This document shows, in pieces, positions 33,044 to 44,548 of a DNA stretch of 64,000 nt (positions are counted from its first letter, which is position 1; every line of letters begins with the position of its first letter). Under the pieces are notes generated by a model. The model did not search any database. It saw only the letters and a list, made by a program, of their open reading frames with translations, and had not been told where the DNA came from. The DNA comes from Onthophagus taurus (taxonomy: Eukaryota; Arthropoda; Insecta; Coleoptera; Scarabaeidae), in the NCBI RefSeq assembly GCF_036711975.1, contig NC_091966.1:20033501-20097500 (forward strand), in the 5' to 3' direction. A program made the translations under genes and the position numbers.

Positions 33044-34015
33044 CAGTGTGTCCCCCGATAGGTGAAACGACTCTCTAGTATTTGGAAATTTTTCATTGAC
33101 AGGAAAGCAATTTTGTTTTTCCATGGCAGTCTTTGTCAGAAATAAAATTGTTTGATATGGATTTGTTCAAAGTAGGCCGATCATTCCGAAAATTTGCATA
33201 GGGCCAACTTTTCATGCTGAACAAAACTTCTGAGTAACACTTTTACGTACTAGTAACAGAAAAGGTACTTTACCTGCCACAAAAAGAGTTTTTCTTCTAC
33301 TGTCAAGGCACACTTGTTTTTTAAAAATTGATAATATGTTCAAAATTAGTCTTTAATCAACCTAGGTTAAACCCCAAAAAATGACAATTAATATCGAAAA
33401 AATGGGGTCATACACACTTATTAAATTTAGAGAAAATTTTTATGTCAAACGATATATGCAAGTATATGCATGAACACAAAGTAAAAGAAATATTTTGATC
33501 AATTTTATATTTTGAGTAATTTGAAGTGAAAAATAGCAAATATTCAAACGAAATAATTTCGCGGCTTTTCTGTGACGTAGGAACCGCACTGCCTAAAACA
33601 AGTTAAATTGTCCGTTAGATAGCGCTTGCGGTGTGACAGTGTCAAAATAAAACCATGGATGTAATACAGTGTCTCTATTACATCCATAAACAAAACATAA
33701 TAAACATAACCTACAAACACTCTATCTCTTTTCAATACAACCTAAATGACGTTCATCTCTTCCTCGCATTTGAGCGGGGAGCAGGGGACGCAAAAGTGAG
33801 AATCGTACGTCATCAACGCGGGAATTTTAAAAGCGCAAATGGGTATATAAATTTTCAATAATTTTTTTAACAATGACTTTGTTCGAAAATATTAAAAAAA
33901 AATAACGGTAACTATATTTTTATATAAATTTTCAGAAAATATAATAAAAAAAAAATCGTGTATGACCCCATTGTACCTTTTATAAGAGTCGTTTCACCTA
34001 TTCAGGGACATACTG
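33044..34015. mobile_element. MITE with 31-bp terminal inverted repeats, TA target
   Basis: The left end is CAGTGTGTCCCCCGATAGGT and continues GAAACGACTC. The right end is its inverse and closes at 34015. TA flanks both ends. Inner inverted motifs (GGGGTCATACACA and its partner near 33950) extend the symmetry. A small palindrome at 33653-33688 (ATGGATGTAATACAG) lies inside. No transposase. TA duplication suggests Tc1/mariner mobilisation. Confidence 0.8.
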
Positions 34016-34560
34016 TAGATAGTCCTATGTATTACCGACATCTGTGATCTACCGACATGAGTTACAAATGACGAAGCATAAAGTAAAAACCACAATAAAC
34101 CTAATGACAAGCCAAACGTATTCTATTCACTGAAATGTGTTTTATTGTCTAATAAAAATAAAACATAATTAATCTAACTTTATATCTAACTATAAAATAA
34201 TAAAATAATTATTTAAAAATGTTTGTGAAGATGATTGATTGAAGATGATTTTTAAATAATCGCGGGAAATATAAAATTAATATCAAATTATTTTAAAATG
34301 ATTGATTAGATTGTTTGATTAATATCATTTTTTGTTATCTAAACAATATGTAATCTCGATTATTTATTTTTAACATTATCTCAACTCTTTCCCTACTTTT
34401 ATACAGTGTTAGACCAAATTAAAAAATTTTAAAAATTATCACGTGGATCAGCGAATAACCTTGGGCTTATTAGTTTTTATTAGCTGTTTTAGTCGACGTA
34501 TTCACTTTAAATAAGTCCTTTTGTGAGGTCAGATTAAAAACCGGTTAACTCACGGGATAC
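34016..34560. other. Spacer upstream of the RidA genes
   Basis: The 34018-34045 motif TATTACCGACATCTGT is shared with 27757-27775, near the start of the gypsy relic. The two could be the outer LTR traces of one element. The rest is AT-rich with no support for a gene. Confidence 0.4.
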
Positions 34561-34600
34561 AATAAGAATTTGAGTCTTAATTTTTGTGTTAGGAAAGAAA

Positions 34601-35149
34601 ATGTCTAAAGCCATTAAGAAAATTATTAGCACATCCAATGCAATTAAACCAGTTGGACCTTATAGGTAATTAAAGTTGATTTATCTCAAATTAATTACAG
34701 TTTATCTAAACTGTCTGTAAAGTTAATAATTTAATTTTTTAGCCAAGCCGTGGTGTTAGATAAAACGGTTTACGTCTCTGGAGTCTTAGGTATAGATAAA
34801 GAAACATCAAAATTAGTTGAAGGTGGTACAATACCTCAAGCTCGTCAAGCATTAAAGTGGCTTGGAGTTATTTTGGAAGCTTCAGGATCTAGTTATGATA
34901 ATATAGTTAAAACACAAATATTTTTGAACAATATTAACGACTTAGGAGCAGTTAATGAAGTCTATAAAGAATGTAAAGGAATGTTTACTTTTTAATATCT
35001 TGATCGTAATTTTATTTATTTTAGTTTTTAAAGGCGATTATCCCGCTCGTTCTTCTTTTCAAGTTGGAAAGTTACCTCTAGGAGCTGATATTGAAATAGA
35101 AGCTGTTGCGGCCGTTGGTGAAGTCACCACAATTTCAGCTAAGATGTAA
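34601..35149 (+). CDS. RidA: RidA/UK114 imine deaminase, copy 1
   Basis: Exons 34601-34665, 34743-34972 and 35025-35149 join to 139 residues, the usual size. RidA hydrolyses reactive 2-iminobutanoate and 2-iminopropanoate released by PLP enzymes and works as a cytosolic or mitochondrial homotrimer. Hallmarks are KPVGPYSQAVVLDKTVYVSG, KTQIFLNNINDLGAVNEVY, YPARSSFQVGKLPLGADIEI and the terminal IEAVAAVGE. The substrate-binding Arg in PARSSF is present. The start is the first ATG, MSKAIKKII. It is followed 200 bp later by a second copy with the same intron positions. AATAAA lies near 35165. Confidence 0.95.
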
Positions 35150-35349
35150 AACATAGTGTATATTAAATAAAGTTTGTGTTATCTAAGTAAATTTAAACAA
35201 GTTTTTTTATGAGTGATATCTTTTCCATTAACACATAAACAAAATCTCAGTATCACTTTAACGACCTTTGTAGCAACAGTTCATGTAATCACAATTAAAC
35301 TAAACTCCAAAAGATTTTATTATATTAATAATTAAATAATATTGAAAAA

Positions 35350-35875
35350 ATGTCAAAAGTGATCAGAAAAATTATTTGTACAGCCGCTGCACCGAAACCA
35401 GCTGGACCATACAAGTAAAATAACGTTATTTTTTGTTTTGTTAATAAAAAAAATTATTTAATTGTTTTAGTCAAGCTGTAATCTTAGATAAAACAGTTTA
35501 TGTATCAGGAGTTCTTGGGATGAATAAAGATACCATGAAATTAGTTGAAGGAGGAGCAGGTCCGGAAGCTCGTCAAGCTCTAAAATCACTTGGTTTTATA
35601 TTAGAAGCTGCTGGATCATCGCTAAATAAAGTTGCAAAAACTCATATATTCCTCAACAACATAAATGATTTTGCGGCCGTTAATGAAGTGTACAAAGAAT
35701 GTAAGTTATGTTTTTTAAATACAAATTTATTCTGTATCAAATTTTTGTTATAGTTTTTAAAAGTGATTTTCCAGCCAGATCTACGTTTCAAGTTGGAAAA
35801 TTACCCGCTGGGGCAAGTGTTGAGATAGAGGTTGTTGCTGGTGTTGGAGATGTTGTTACAGTCCCTGCTGCTTAA
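35350..35875 (+). CDS. RidA: RidA/UK114 imine deaminase, copy 2 (tandem duplicate)
   Basis: Exons 35350-35414, 35471-35700 and 35754-35875 give 138 residues. Exon 1 and exon 2 have exactly the lengths of copy 1 (65 and 230 nt), with the same phases. Conserved parts are KPAGPYNQAVILDKTVYVSG, KTHIFLNNINDFAAVNEVY and FPARSTFQVGKLPAGASVEI, so the catalytic Arg and trimer motifs remain. GPYN replaces the common GPYS. No damage is seen, so both copies look functional. Divergence between the copies is clear, so the duplication is not recent. Confidence 0.94.
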
Positions 35876-36044
35876 ATAATTTCATTTTTATTTCAGCTCA
35901 TAAACGACATAACAATTAAATTTTATTTAGTAGTAAAAAAATTTGTAATTGAAATAAATTAATAATTTTAATGTGTTCTTATTTAATACAGTTTTCTTCT
36001 TCCTCTTTCAGGAGGCTGATCGAATGCTTAGTTTCGGTTTCCTT

Positions 36045-37905
36045 GTCTTAGCACTTCTTGCAATGTTGAATCTACACAGTCTCGCATTTTATCCCAATTA
36101 AGCGGCTGTCCCAATAAAGTGAAGTACGTGAAGACACTTTTGCTTCTTCGAGCCGGATTATTCATTATTTTTCTTAATTTTAGCTATGTCTACATTACAT
36201 TACATTACAAAGAATACATGTCGGGTAAGCGGACCAACCGACCTTGCACCGCGACCCTAAGGATCTATTGTACCCCGATAGATATCGTTATCAAATTTCA
36301 CCGTGCAGTCCAATGCTCTTAACGAACATTAATACCTTGCTCGGTGAAAGGTCATTCAGATCTTTTGAGGAGATAAACTACGACCCAAAAATCGAGAATC
36401 TGATACGGTTAACGGCAGGACAGTGGCACAAAACATGCTCAACCGTCTCTGTTTCCTCCGCACATAGTCGGCATTCAACATCGTCGGCTAAACCCAACAA
36501 GTTGGGGTGTGCTTTTAATCGGCAGTGCCCAGTAAAAACACCTATTAGAACTTTTATGCTACTACGGGCAAGTCCTAAAATATTCCCGGGTTTGACAGTG
36601 GCGATGTTAATAAACACCTTAGCATGTCTCATTCCAAGAGAACTGGTCTACAGTAGGCGAAGTCTCTCTTCAGCCCACAGTCCAATCCTACATTTGGCCA
36701 TCGTAAATGATACACCATCTGCTGGTTCCGGCCCCACAAACGCTTCAGCGCTGCCATCTCGTGCTAGCTTATCTGCCGCTTCATTGCCAACAACCCCAGA
36801 GTGACCCGGGACCCAGATCAGAGAGACTCTGTTATCACAACTCAGTGTGTTTAATGTTCTCTTACAATCATTAACCAGAGCCGACACCGTTTTCACGGCT
36901 TGCAGTGCCTGGAGAGCCGCTTGACTGTCTGAGAAAATTCGTACTGTCATGTTCTTCACCCCTCTTTCAAGAAGGATTTTAGCACCCATGTCAATAGCAA
37001 ATACTTCCGCCTGGAATACAGTACAGTACGTACCCAGGCTGTAGGCTTGCTTAATTCGAGGTGTCTGGCAGTATACTCCTGCTCCTACCCCTTCAGGTGT
37101 TTTTGATCTATCTGTGTACAAGCAAATGTCTGCCTGAACCAGAGAATTTTCATTTTCGATCCAGGACTGCCGCTCAGGCAGTACAGTCTGGTATCGAGCA
37201 TTAATCACTGATAGTGATACCGCCAAATCTGACGGCATTGATAGCACAGTATCAGTGCTTATAATGTCTTCCGCAGCCCATTGGTAGGACATGTCGGAAC
37301 AGTTTTGAGCATATTGCTTAAATCTGTAAATGGTTGTTCTAGCCACTTTCTCTATATGAAAATGCAGAGGAGATAGGCCAAGCAGAGCCTCCATTGCTAG
37401 AGTTGGTGTTGTGCTTATCGCACCAGAAATTGCCAATCCGGCTACTCGTTGAATTCGTGAAAGTTTAGTGATAACTGAAGTCTGTCGGACTTTCCTATAC
37501 CAGGCTGCTGCTCCATATGTGATCATAGGTCTAACCACAGTCACATAGAGCCAGTACAGTCTTTTAGGCATAAGACCCCAATTTTTTCCACAAAGACTGC
37601 GACAAGTCCACAAGGATAGTCACAGCTATTTGCCGTGTCAGCGTGTTTGTTTCATTTTTTTATCAGCACATGTGTTGCCTCACCAATTGTCGTAACAAGT
37701 TTTTCTGCGATCCGTCCTTTTCTTTATATGTTTATCTTTCTTAGGGCTACTTTTACCACCTCTGGATAAATTTATCCGATAGATAAATCCAACTTTTGAC
37801 CAATGAGAACGCTTAAAATCGCTATAACCCTGGTAATTATCCCTCAGATGGTTTATCAGGAAGATGGTAAAAGCGGGCCTTATTTATTATTTCAATCTCA
37901 TTCAT
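36045..37905. repeat. Repeat X, copy 1, split by a LINE
   Basis: 36045-36192 and 37618-37905 together match the continuous copy at 44757-45240. Shared blocks are TTAGCACTTCTTGCAATGTT, CTTCGAGCCGGATTATTCAT and CTCTGGATAAATTTATCC. A minus-strand LINE lies between them. It contains TTAAGCGGCTGTCCCAAT, similar to the pogo/Tigger end near 50.1 kb. Confidence 0.75.
36200..37613 (-). pseudogene. RNase H-bearing LINE (R1/I-type), C-terminal half, one nonsense change
   Basis: The minus-strand frame 37613-36648 holds the end of reverse transcriptase (RLYWLYVTVVRPMITYGAAA). RNase H follows with CLYTDRSKTPEGVGAGVY (usual DGS is DRS), FQAEVFAIDMGAKI, IFSDSQAALQALQ and VPGHSGVVGNEAADKLA. A TAG near 36648, where Trp is expected, stops it. 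The zinc-binding tail continues in frame to 36378: CRLCAEETETVEHVLCHCPA. The tail ends in TGTAA repeats at about 36190. The 5' half is missing. It inserted into repeat X. Confidence 0.9.
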
Positions 37906-38160
37906 CATATCATCAGCTAATAAACGGAAAAATCCGAATGATCAAGAATCGCTTATTGCTGAAACACCCTACGTCACTTTTTAGCCATTTTGAGTTATCC
38001 CTGTAAACATACAGTTTCGACCATTCCCCGTTGTTTGGTGCTGGAAGAACTTATGTGCTGATAACTGTTTGTTTCTGTTACAAATGATAGTCTTGCTGTG
38101 CTTAAATTTACCTCAAAATAAGTTCGAGCTGTTTATCGTTTGTCAAAGTTAATTATTAAT
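37906..38160. other. Spacer before the broken unknown gene
   Basis: Not coding and no repeat recognised; may hold the promoter region of the broken gene at 38168. Confidence 0.35.
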
Positions 38161-38167
38161 AATTATT

Positions 38168-39692
38168 ATGAACGGTAATAAAGCAAGTTGTTCTCACGAC
38201 AAAGACAATATACTTATAGAAGCTGCAGAGAAAGAAGACGCTATAAAGCCTGCAAAAAAGCACCGTAAAGGTGTTAGAAATTGTAGTAATTGTCAAAGAA
38301 ATTTTATAAGGAATGCTCGTGTCTCCGGAATAGAATGCATTAATTACAAGAAGATAGTTGTGAAGGCAAAGTGTATTGGAGTTAGATGCTAGTAAGTACC
38401 ATTTGAGAGATATTTAGATTGTTATTTTAGTGTTAACACATTCGCTGCATTCTTATTATTTTTAGTTGACCACTGAAATAGTTTGACGTTATAAGTGATG
38501 CACAGAAGAAGTTAATTTTTACAAAATTTTATGCTACTAGTATGAAATCAAAAACTGAGCAGGACATTTATCTGCAAGGGCTGCTACAAGCTACAACTGT
38601 AGCCAAAAGACGAAAACGCAAGGAAAATGGGATGAATAGAATGAAGGTTTGTCAAGGAGAATTTGCAAGTATTCATGGTACTAGCTTGGAACGAATTAAA
38701 AGAATTAAGCGTTTACTTGTGAATGATAAAGTTCCTTGTGATAAACGGGGTACTAATATTATAATACTTTAATAATAATAATAATAATACTTTATTTGGG
38801 TAAATAAGAATCTACATTCTTTTCCATTCGTCATTTGGTTACATGTCGTTGGATTTGCCACAAGTCGCTTACAAATAAATAGAAAACTAATTTGGAATAT
38901 TGACGGAGAACATGAGACACAGACAAACTACTTATACTTAAAAATTTCAAACTTTACAGGTTACATCATTTCACTGTCTAGAAATTCCTGTACGCTGTAG
39001 AATGCGCGACCCAGGAGAATAGCAGTGACCCATCTTATGAAAGTCCCTAGTGGAAGCTCTCTTATGAGTTCTGGTAATTTGTTAAATAATTTTAGACCAT
39101 AATAACTTTTTGCCGTTCTGCACTTGTTGATTCTATGAAACTTTGGTACAATTGCGTTTTTGTTTCTGGTGTTATATTCATGCAGTGTTTTGTGTAATTT
39201 GTAATCCTTTATGTGTTTTCTCATATATATTAAAATGACCAAAATATAAATAGACGGTACGGTGAGTACTTTGCAATCAATGAATTTATTCTTTACGTTA
39301 TCTTGTGTTTTTAAATTTGTTAATATTCGCAATACCCTCCTTTGGAGCCCGAAGTGGCTCTCCGCATGACATGAGTGACCCCAGGACAATATTCCATAAC
39401 GGCTGTGCGATTCAATTAACCAGTGGTAGGCCACCCATTATTAAAGGAAATGTCATTGAAGAAAGTGAAAGAGAACTTGTTAGAACTCATATCTTGTCAT
39501 TGCCAGTTAAGGAATCTCATTATTCTGGAAAGGAGTGAGATCTCTTTTACCTGTCTCAATTAAGTGTAAGGGTGTTCTACATTCAGGACATAAACACAAA
39601 CAAATCCTTTTTTTATATTTGCCATGAGGGTGTAGCTGCAAAAGGCCCTAATGAAGTCACTACATTTGTTAATGTAAACTCCTTCGTGTAAG
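38168..39692 (+). pseudogene. Unknown transposon-associated protein family, broken by a LINE
   Basis: 38168-38392 (MNGNKASCSHDKDNILIEAA, then CSNCQRNFIRNARVSG) looks like the N-terminal region. 38480-38770 continues with FDVISDAQKKLIFTKFYATS and the helical KSKTEQDIYLQG region, ending DKVPCDKRGTN. After a 640-bp LINE insertion, 39440-39536 resumes with EESERELVRTHILSLPVKES, then HYSGKE. 39600-39690 has HEGVAAKGPNEVTTFVN. The order follows a family of uncharacterised insect proteins with a DKRG...HYSG motif. Stops near 38465 and 38478 plus missing segments mark it as dead. Function is unknown. Confidence 0.6.
38772..39420 (-). mobile_element. 5'-truncated LINE fragment inserted in the unknown gene
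   Basis: The minus frame 39434-38961 has YGILSWGHSCHAESHFGLQR, RVLRILTNLKTQDNVKNKF and TAKSYYGLKLFNKLPELIRE, the post-RT C-terminal region of CR1/RTE-like LINEs. The 3' end carries a TAA-repeat tail at 38772-38790. Because it splits a continuous protein motif, its insertion came after that gene existed. Confidence 0.8.
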
Positions 39693-40063
39693 GTTTAGAA
39701 CTGTCTTTATTTTAAATCAACTTTAAGGTATATACAAAATGTACAGTTGGTTGTCTATATTAAAACTAAAATCGAATACAAATATAACAACATCCTTCTT
39801 AAGCTAAATTAACATTATTTATGTATTATTATTATTCTTTTTTTACAAATCTTTAAAGTTATTTACAATTTTTCTTCCATATCTTGTAGTATAATTATTA
39901 AAATTTTTAACGATTGTTAGCTCGTCGTTTTTAGGAAATTTGGAATAGGTTTCAGGTTCAGGAGGTTGATTTAACGTATTCGTATTATTGTCTTCTTCAT
40001 TTTCACCTTTTTCACACTTTGTTTCACTATTTTCTTCTTCCTTTTCTTTTCTTGCAAAAATAT

Positions 40064-42166
40064 CCCTAGAAGGTATACCGGGGTTACGTGTGACCCCAAC
40101 AGAATTGAATTTTTTCGCTTATATTCTTATTTCGCGCTTGATGGCGCTGATAGTTTAGGTAAGGTTAATAGACTGTAAATAGTATAAACACGTGCAGTGA
40201 ACCTTACGTTGCCGATTATCGTTTTCTCAATAAATATTATTTGGGGTTGTGAGTGACCCCAGGATACATTTGCGTATTGTAAAATAATACTATTTGTAAT
40301 TTCGTGTGATAGAATATTTGTGAAACATGTCTAAAAAAACCGTTAGTGCTCTAGATCCGGACTTTGAAAAAACTGTCCTACAATGGTACAATGAATCAGA
40401 AAGCGATGTTGATGACAATTTTGCAGAAAGTGACAGTGAGGACAAGGTGGAACAGTTGTCGGAACACAACGATGACACTTCTTCTAAAGATGATGAGTTT
40501 GAAGAACGTCCACTTCAACGTGATGGAATTTTGAAGGGCAAAAATGGTTTTGCATGGAGTTCACGAGAACCTGCAAAAACCAGAACGCCTTCAAGAAACA
40601 TCGTGGTAAAGGTACCTGGAATAAAGAATGCACGTGTAATTATCACAGAAATATATGCTTGGGCCATTTTATTCACACCTACAATTTTAAATGAAATTAT
40701 AACTCATACAAATGAAGAAATAGAAAGACAAGGTGTCAAATACCAGCCAGGTACGAAATACGTACATCCTACAGATAATGTAGAAATCAATGCCCTATTA
40801 GGCCTTTTGTACATAGCTGGTGCTCGAAAAGATGCACATCTATCTGTACAACAAATGTTTTCTTCACAAGGACCTCAAATATATAGATGCATTATGCCTG
40901 AAATACGTTTCAAATTCTTATTGAATTGTCTAAGATTTGACGATAAAGAAAAAAGAAATCGTGAAGACAAATTTTCACCGATAAGGCAAATATGGGAAGA
41001 TTTTATAGAAAATTGTACAAAGAGTTACTCTCCTCACTGCTACGTAACTATAGATGAGCAGCTACTTGGTTTTAGGGGCAAATGCCCGTTTCGTGTATAT
41101 ATAGGATCTAAACCTGACAAATACGGAATTAAGGTTGTATGTATGTGTGATTCGCGTACATATTACATGATAAGTGCTATTCCATACATTGGAAAAAACA
41201 CCAATCCAACCAACGAATCTGTTCCAATGTATTTAGTGAAGGAGTTATCCAAATCTATTCATGGAACAAATAGAAACATTACAATGGATAACTGTTCCAT
41301 CGGTTTATGTCTGTTCCATTAGCCAAAGAAATGCTTAGCAGCAAAGGTTTAACAATCGTGGGAACAATAAGACATAATAAAAGAGAAATACCACCTTCTT
41401 TTTTACCTTCTAAGAATAAACCCGTACTAACTTCCGAATTTGCTTTCTCAGACAAATTGACGTTGGTTTCGTTTACACCAAAAAGAAATAAATCTGTCAT
41501 ACTAATCTCGACCATGCACGCTGACAAGAATGTTAACGAGGTTTCGAAGAAACCAGAAATTATTGAGTTTTACAACTCCACCAAAGGTGGAGTAGATACA
41601 TTCGATCAGATGGCTCACAACTACACCGTATCCAGGAAAACAAGAAGGTGGCCACTTAGATATTTCTATGGGATGCTTGATCAAGCCGCGATAAATGCCT
41701 TTGTGTTATATAATGTGTCGCGTAACGCTAGCAAAGTTACCCGAAATAAATTTTTGCAACTTGGACTGCAACTAGCTAAACCTTGGATGGAAAGTACGCT
41801 CTCCAAAAAGATATCCGGTAAACTGCAAAGTGAAATACGAGAAGTACTGGGACTAACACATATTTCAGAAGAGGAACAGCTTGGTCCAGCGCCAAAAAAA
41901 CTCAAATCGTCAAGATGTTACATATGTCCTCGTTCACGTGATCGAAAATGCAGAGTTGTATGTTATATGTGTCCCAACAATGTATGTAACGAACACCGTA
42001 CTGATATTTGTCTAAACTGTAAGAGAAATACTTAAAGTTGCTATTGGCTTCACTAAATAAACGTTTTCAAAAAATTTTATTTTATTTTTCCTAAATTAAT
42101 TTCTGGGGTAACTGGTGACCCCAAGTATACGTTTTCAAGTGTGTTATTTTGGTATACCTTCTAGGG
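40064..42166 (+). mobile_element. piggyBac-family transposon, complete ends, ATAT target duplication
   Basis: Termini are CCCTAGAAGGTATACC (left) and its perfect 16-bp inverse (right), followed by subterminal GGGGT...GACCCC palindromes on both sides. ATAT lies at both edges (40060-40063 and 42167-42170). Removing the element and one ATAT restores the surrounding gypsy reading frame. At 2103 bp it is full-length for the family. It is recent: the transposase frame has one lesion. Confidence 0.9.
40327..42035 (+). pseudogene. piggyBac transposase, single 1-nt frameshift
   Basis: The ATG at 40327 opens an acidic N-terminus (DPDFEKTVLQWYNESESDVD), followed by the DDE core. YVTIDEQLLGFRGKCPF carries the first catalytic Asp and RNITMDN the second (about 41288). 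The frame then shifts by one missing base near 41300, where TGG of the expected DNWF is shortened. The rest, open to 42035, holds YNSTKGGVDTFDQM (third Asp), RRWPLRYFYGMLDQAAINAF and the C-terminal cysteine-rich domain CYICPRSRDRKCRVVCYMC to CNEHRTDICLNC. Total is about 565 residues, normal for piggyBac. Confidence 0.93.
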
Positions 42167-43378
42167 ATATGTTTTTCATTTCTTCTGTACTTGTTCCTTA
42201 AATCGTCTTGAACGATGTAAGACCTTGGTTCTTTACTAGGACTTATGATTTTTCCTTTTACCAATGTATCATTCATCTTTTTTTCTTAACATAATACTTT
42301 GATTGTTATTAAAAGTATTTTCTTTCTTGCCCTTGCAGTACAATTTTTTATACGTTTGTTTGTGTCTTTCTAGACTTTTTGTCTTCATCTATTGTATTAT
42401 TTGGTTTCAGTTGTTTTAATTGTATTGGAATATTTGTTATCAAGTTTTTACTGAATAAGATCTTTGCAAGTGAATTCATTTTATGTCTTGGAGTATTTCG
42501 CAGATTTAGTAATGCTAAATAAATATCTTGATTAGTGTCTTTACATTTCTTGAATAAATGTTTGATGTTTTTTACCGCCCTTTCAGCTATTCCATTTGAT
42601 TGAGGATAATGAGGACTTGATATAACATGATTAAAATTCCAGTTATCTGAAAATTTTCTAAACTCTTGGCAATTAAAATACTTGGCTCCATCTGTGTAAA
42701 CAGTTAGGGGTATACCGAATCTAGCAAACACAGATTTTATTTTCGTTATTATTGTGGTACTTTTTAAGTCTTTAACTTGTGATGTCTCTGTAAAATTAGA
42801 TAAGTAATCAACAATTACTATAAAGTTTTTGTTACAGTAGTCCAAAATATCTATGCCTACTTCTTGCCATGGAAGATTAGGTGTTTCTCTCAAAATTAAC
42901 TTAGATTTTTGTTTGTTATCTTTATATTTATTGCAAATATCACATTCGTCAATGTATTGTTCTATGTCTTTGCTAATTTTTAACCAATAAATTGTGTTAA
43001 GACGCACGGTTTTTGCATTCTTTCTTTTCCCGGGTGACCACTATGTAGTTTTTCTAACATAATCTTTCTAAGACTGTTTGGTATTAAGATTCTGTCATCT
43101 TTAAAAATTAGATTTTTGTATATGGTCAAAGTTTGTTTAATGTCAAAATAATCTGGAAAACTTTTCATTATTCAATTTCTTAATGTTTTATAATTTTCAT
43201 CTTTCTCACCTTCAGTTGTAATTAAATTCTTGTGTTACTGGTAGATTTTCAACTAATAAGTTCACTTGCAGTTCAATTGGTTCTTGTAATATCATCTGAT
43301 TATCTTGTCCTATTTCAGCAACATCTCTCGATAATCTATCTATATCTGCTACATATAAATATTTTCCTAGAACGTGTA

Positions 43379-44548
43379 GAGTGCGGGAAGTTAACCCCCC
43401 ATTTTTTGATTTTTAAATTTTTTATTGTTGTTCCAGATTGTTCTAGAGTTGTTCTACATTGTTCCAAAGCGGCAAATAAAAAAAATAAAAACTCCACGAG
43501 AAAACCGAAAAAACAGGTTTTTTGACTAGCCCCCCATTTTTGGAAAAATCAAATTTTCTTTGTTGTTCTGGGTTGTTCTAGTGGTTCTAGTTACTGTTCT
43601 AGATAATCAAAATTATCGGTTACATCATTACGAAGTTATAACTAAAAATAGGTTTGGCCGCCGAAATGTCTAGTTGATTGCTGTGACCATAGTTTTTCTA
43701 TTATCAATTCCATATTACAAATATACTTATTATAGCTACCGCAATCTGGAACAGCTATTATTTTCACTAGAACAACTCTCTAAAGGGCACTTTACTCTTT
43801 GAAAATTAAAGTTTTTGGAAGTTTCAGTCAGTAATTCTTGTGTCAGCGGTTTTATATTACACAATAAGAATTAAAAAGCATAGAACAATCTAAAATAACT
43901 CAAACTTTGCCGATTCAAATTGTTCTAGATGTGTTTTACGTTTAACACGGACATTAATTTTGCAAAATCACATATTTTTTGTTGCTCTAAATTGTTCTTG
44001 TTGTTCTAGGTACTTAAAATGTTTATTTAATCACTGCGGCATTAGTTCTTTTAAACTTTCATATTAAAAATTAGTACTTACAACAATTAAAATAATTTAG
44101 AACAGCTGTTATTTTCACTAGAAAAACCTTAAATTTCAGTTGATGTGATATCGGACAGGTTTTGTTGAATCAGTGAACCCAATCTGTAATATAGATAATA
44201 AGTATATATTTGTAATATGGAATTCATAATAGAAAAACTATGGTCACAGCAATCAACTAGACATTTCGGCGGTCAAACCTATTTTTAGTTATAACTTCCT
44301 AATGATGTAACCGATAATTTTGATTATCTAGAACAGTAACTAGAACAACTAGAACAACCCAGAACAACAAAGAAAATTTTATTTTTTCAAAAATGGGGGG
44401 CTAGCCAGAAAACCAGTTTTTTCGGTTTTCTCGCGGAGTTCTTATTTTTTCGATTTGCCGCTTTGGAACAATGTAGAACAACTCTAGAACAATCCAGAAC
44501 AATAAAAAATTTAAAAATCAAAAAATGGGGGGCTAACTTCCCGCACTC
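43379..44548. mobile_element. Long-TIR element with 9-bp target duplication (Mutator-like candidate)
   Basis: GAACGTGTA is repeated exactly at 43370-43378 and 44549-44557. The ends start GAGTGCGGGAAGTTA and the inverted arms run about 355 bp each, rich in TTGTTCTAG motifs. The 450-bp centre is partly palindromic and non-coding. A 9-bp duplication and long G-starting arms fit Mutator-like (MULE) elements. Excising it joins the gypsy RNase H and integrase frames. Confidence 0.85.

Noticed and set aside
36244-36804. Plus-strand 186-codon frame
   Set aside because: Antisense of the RNase H and zinc-tail part of a LINE.
38760-38792. TAA-repeat run as an independent microsatellite
   Set aside because: It sits exactly at the 3' end of a minus-strand LINE and is best read as its tail.
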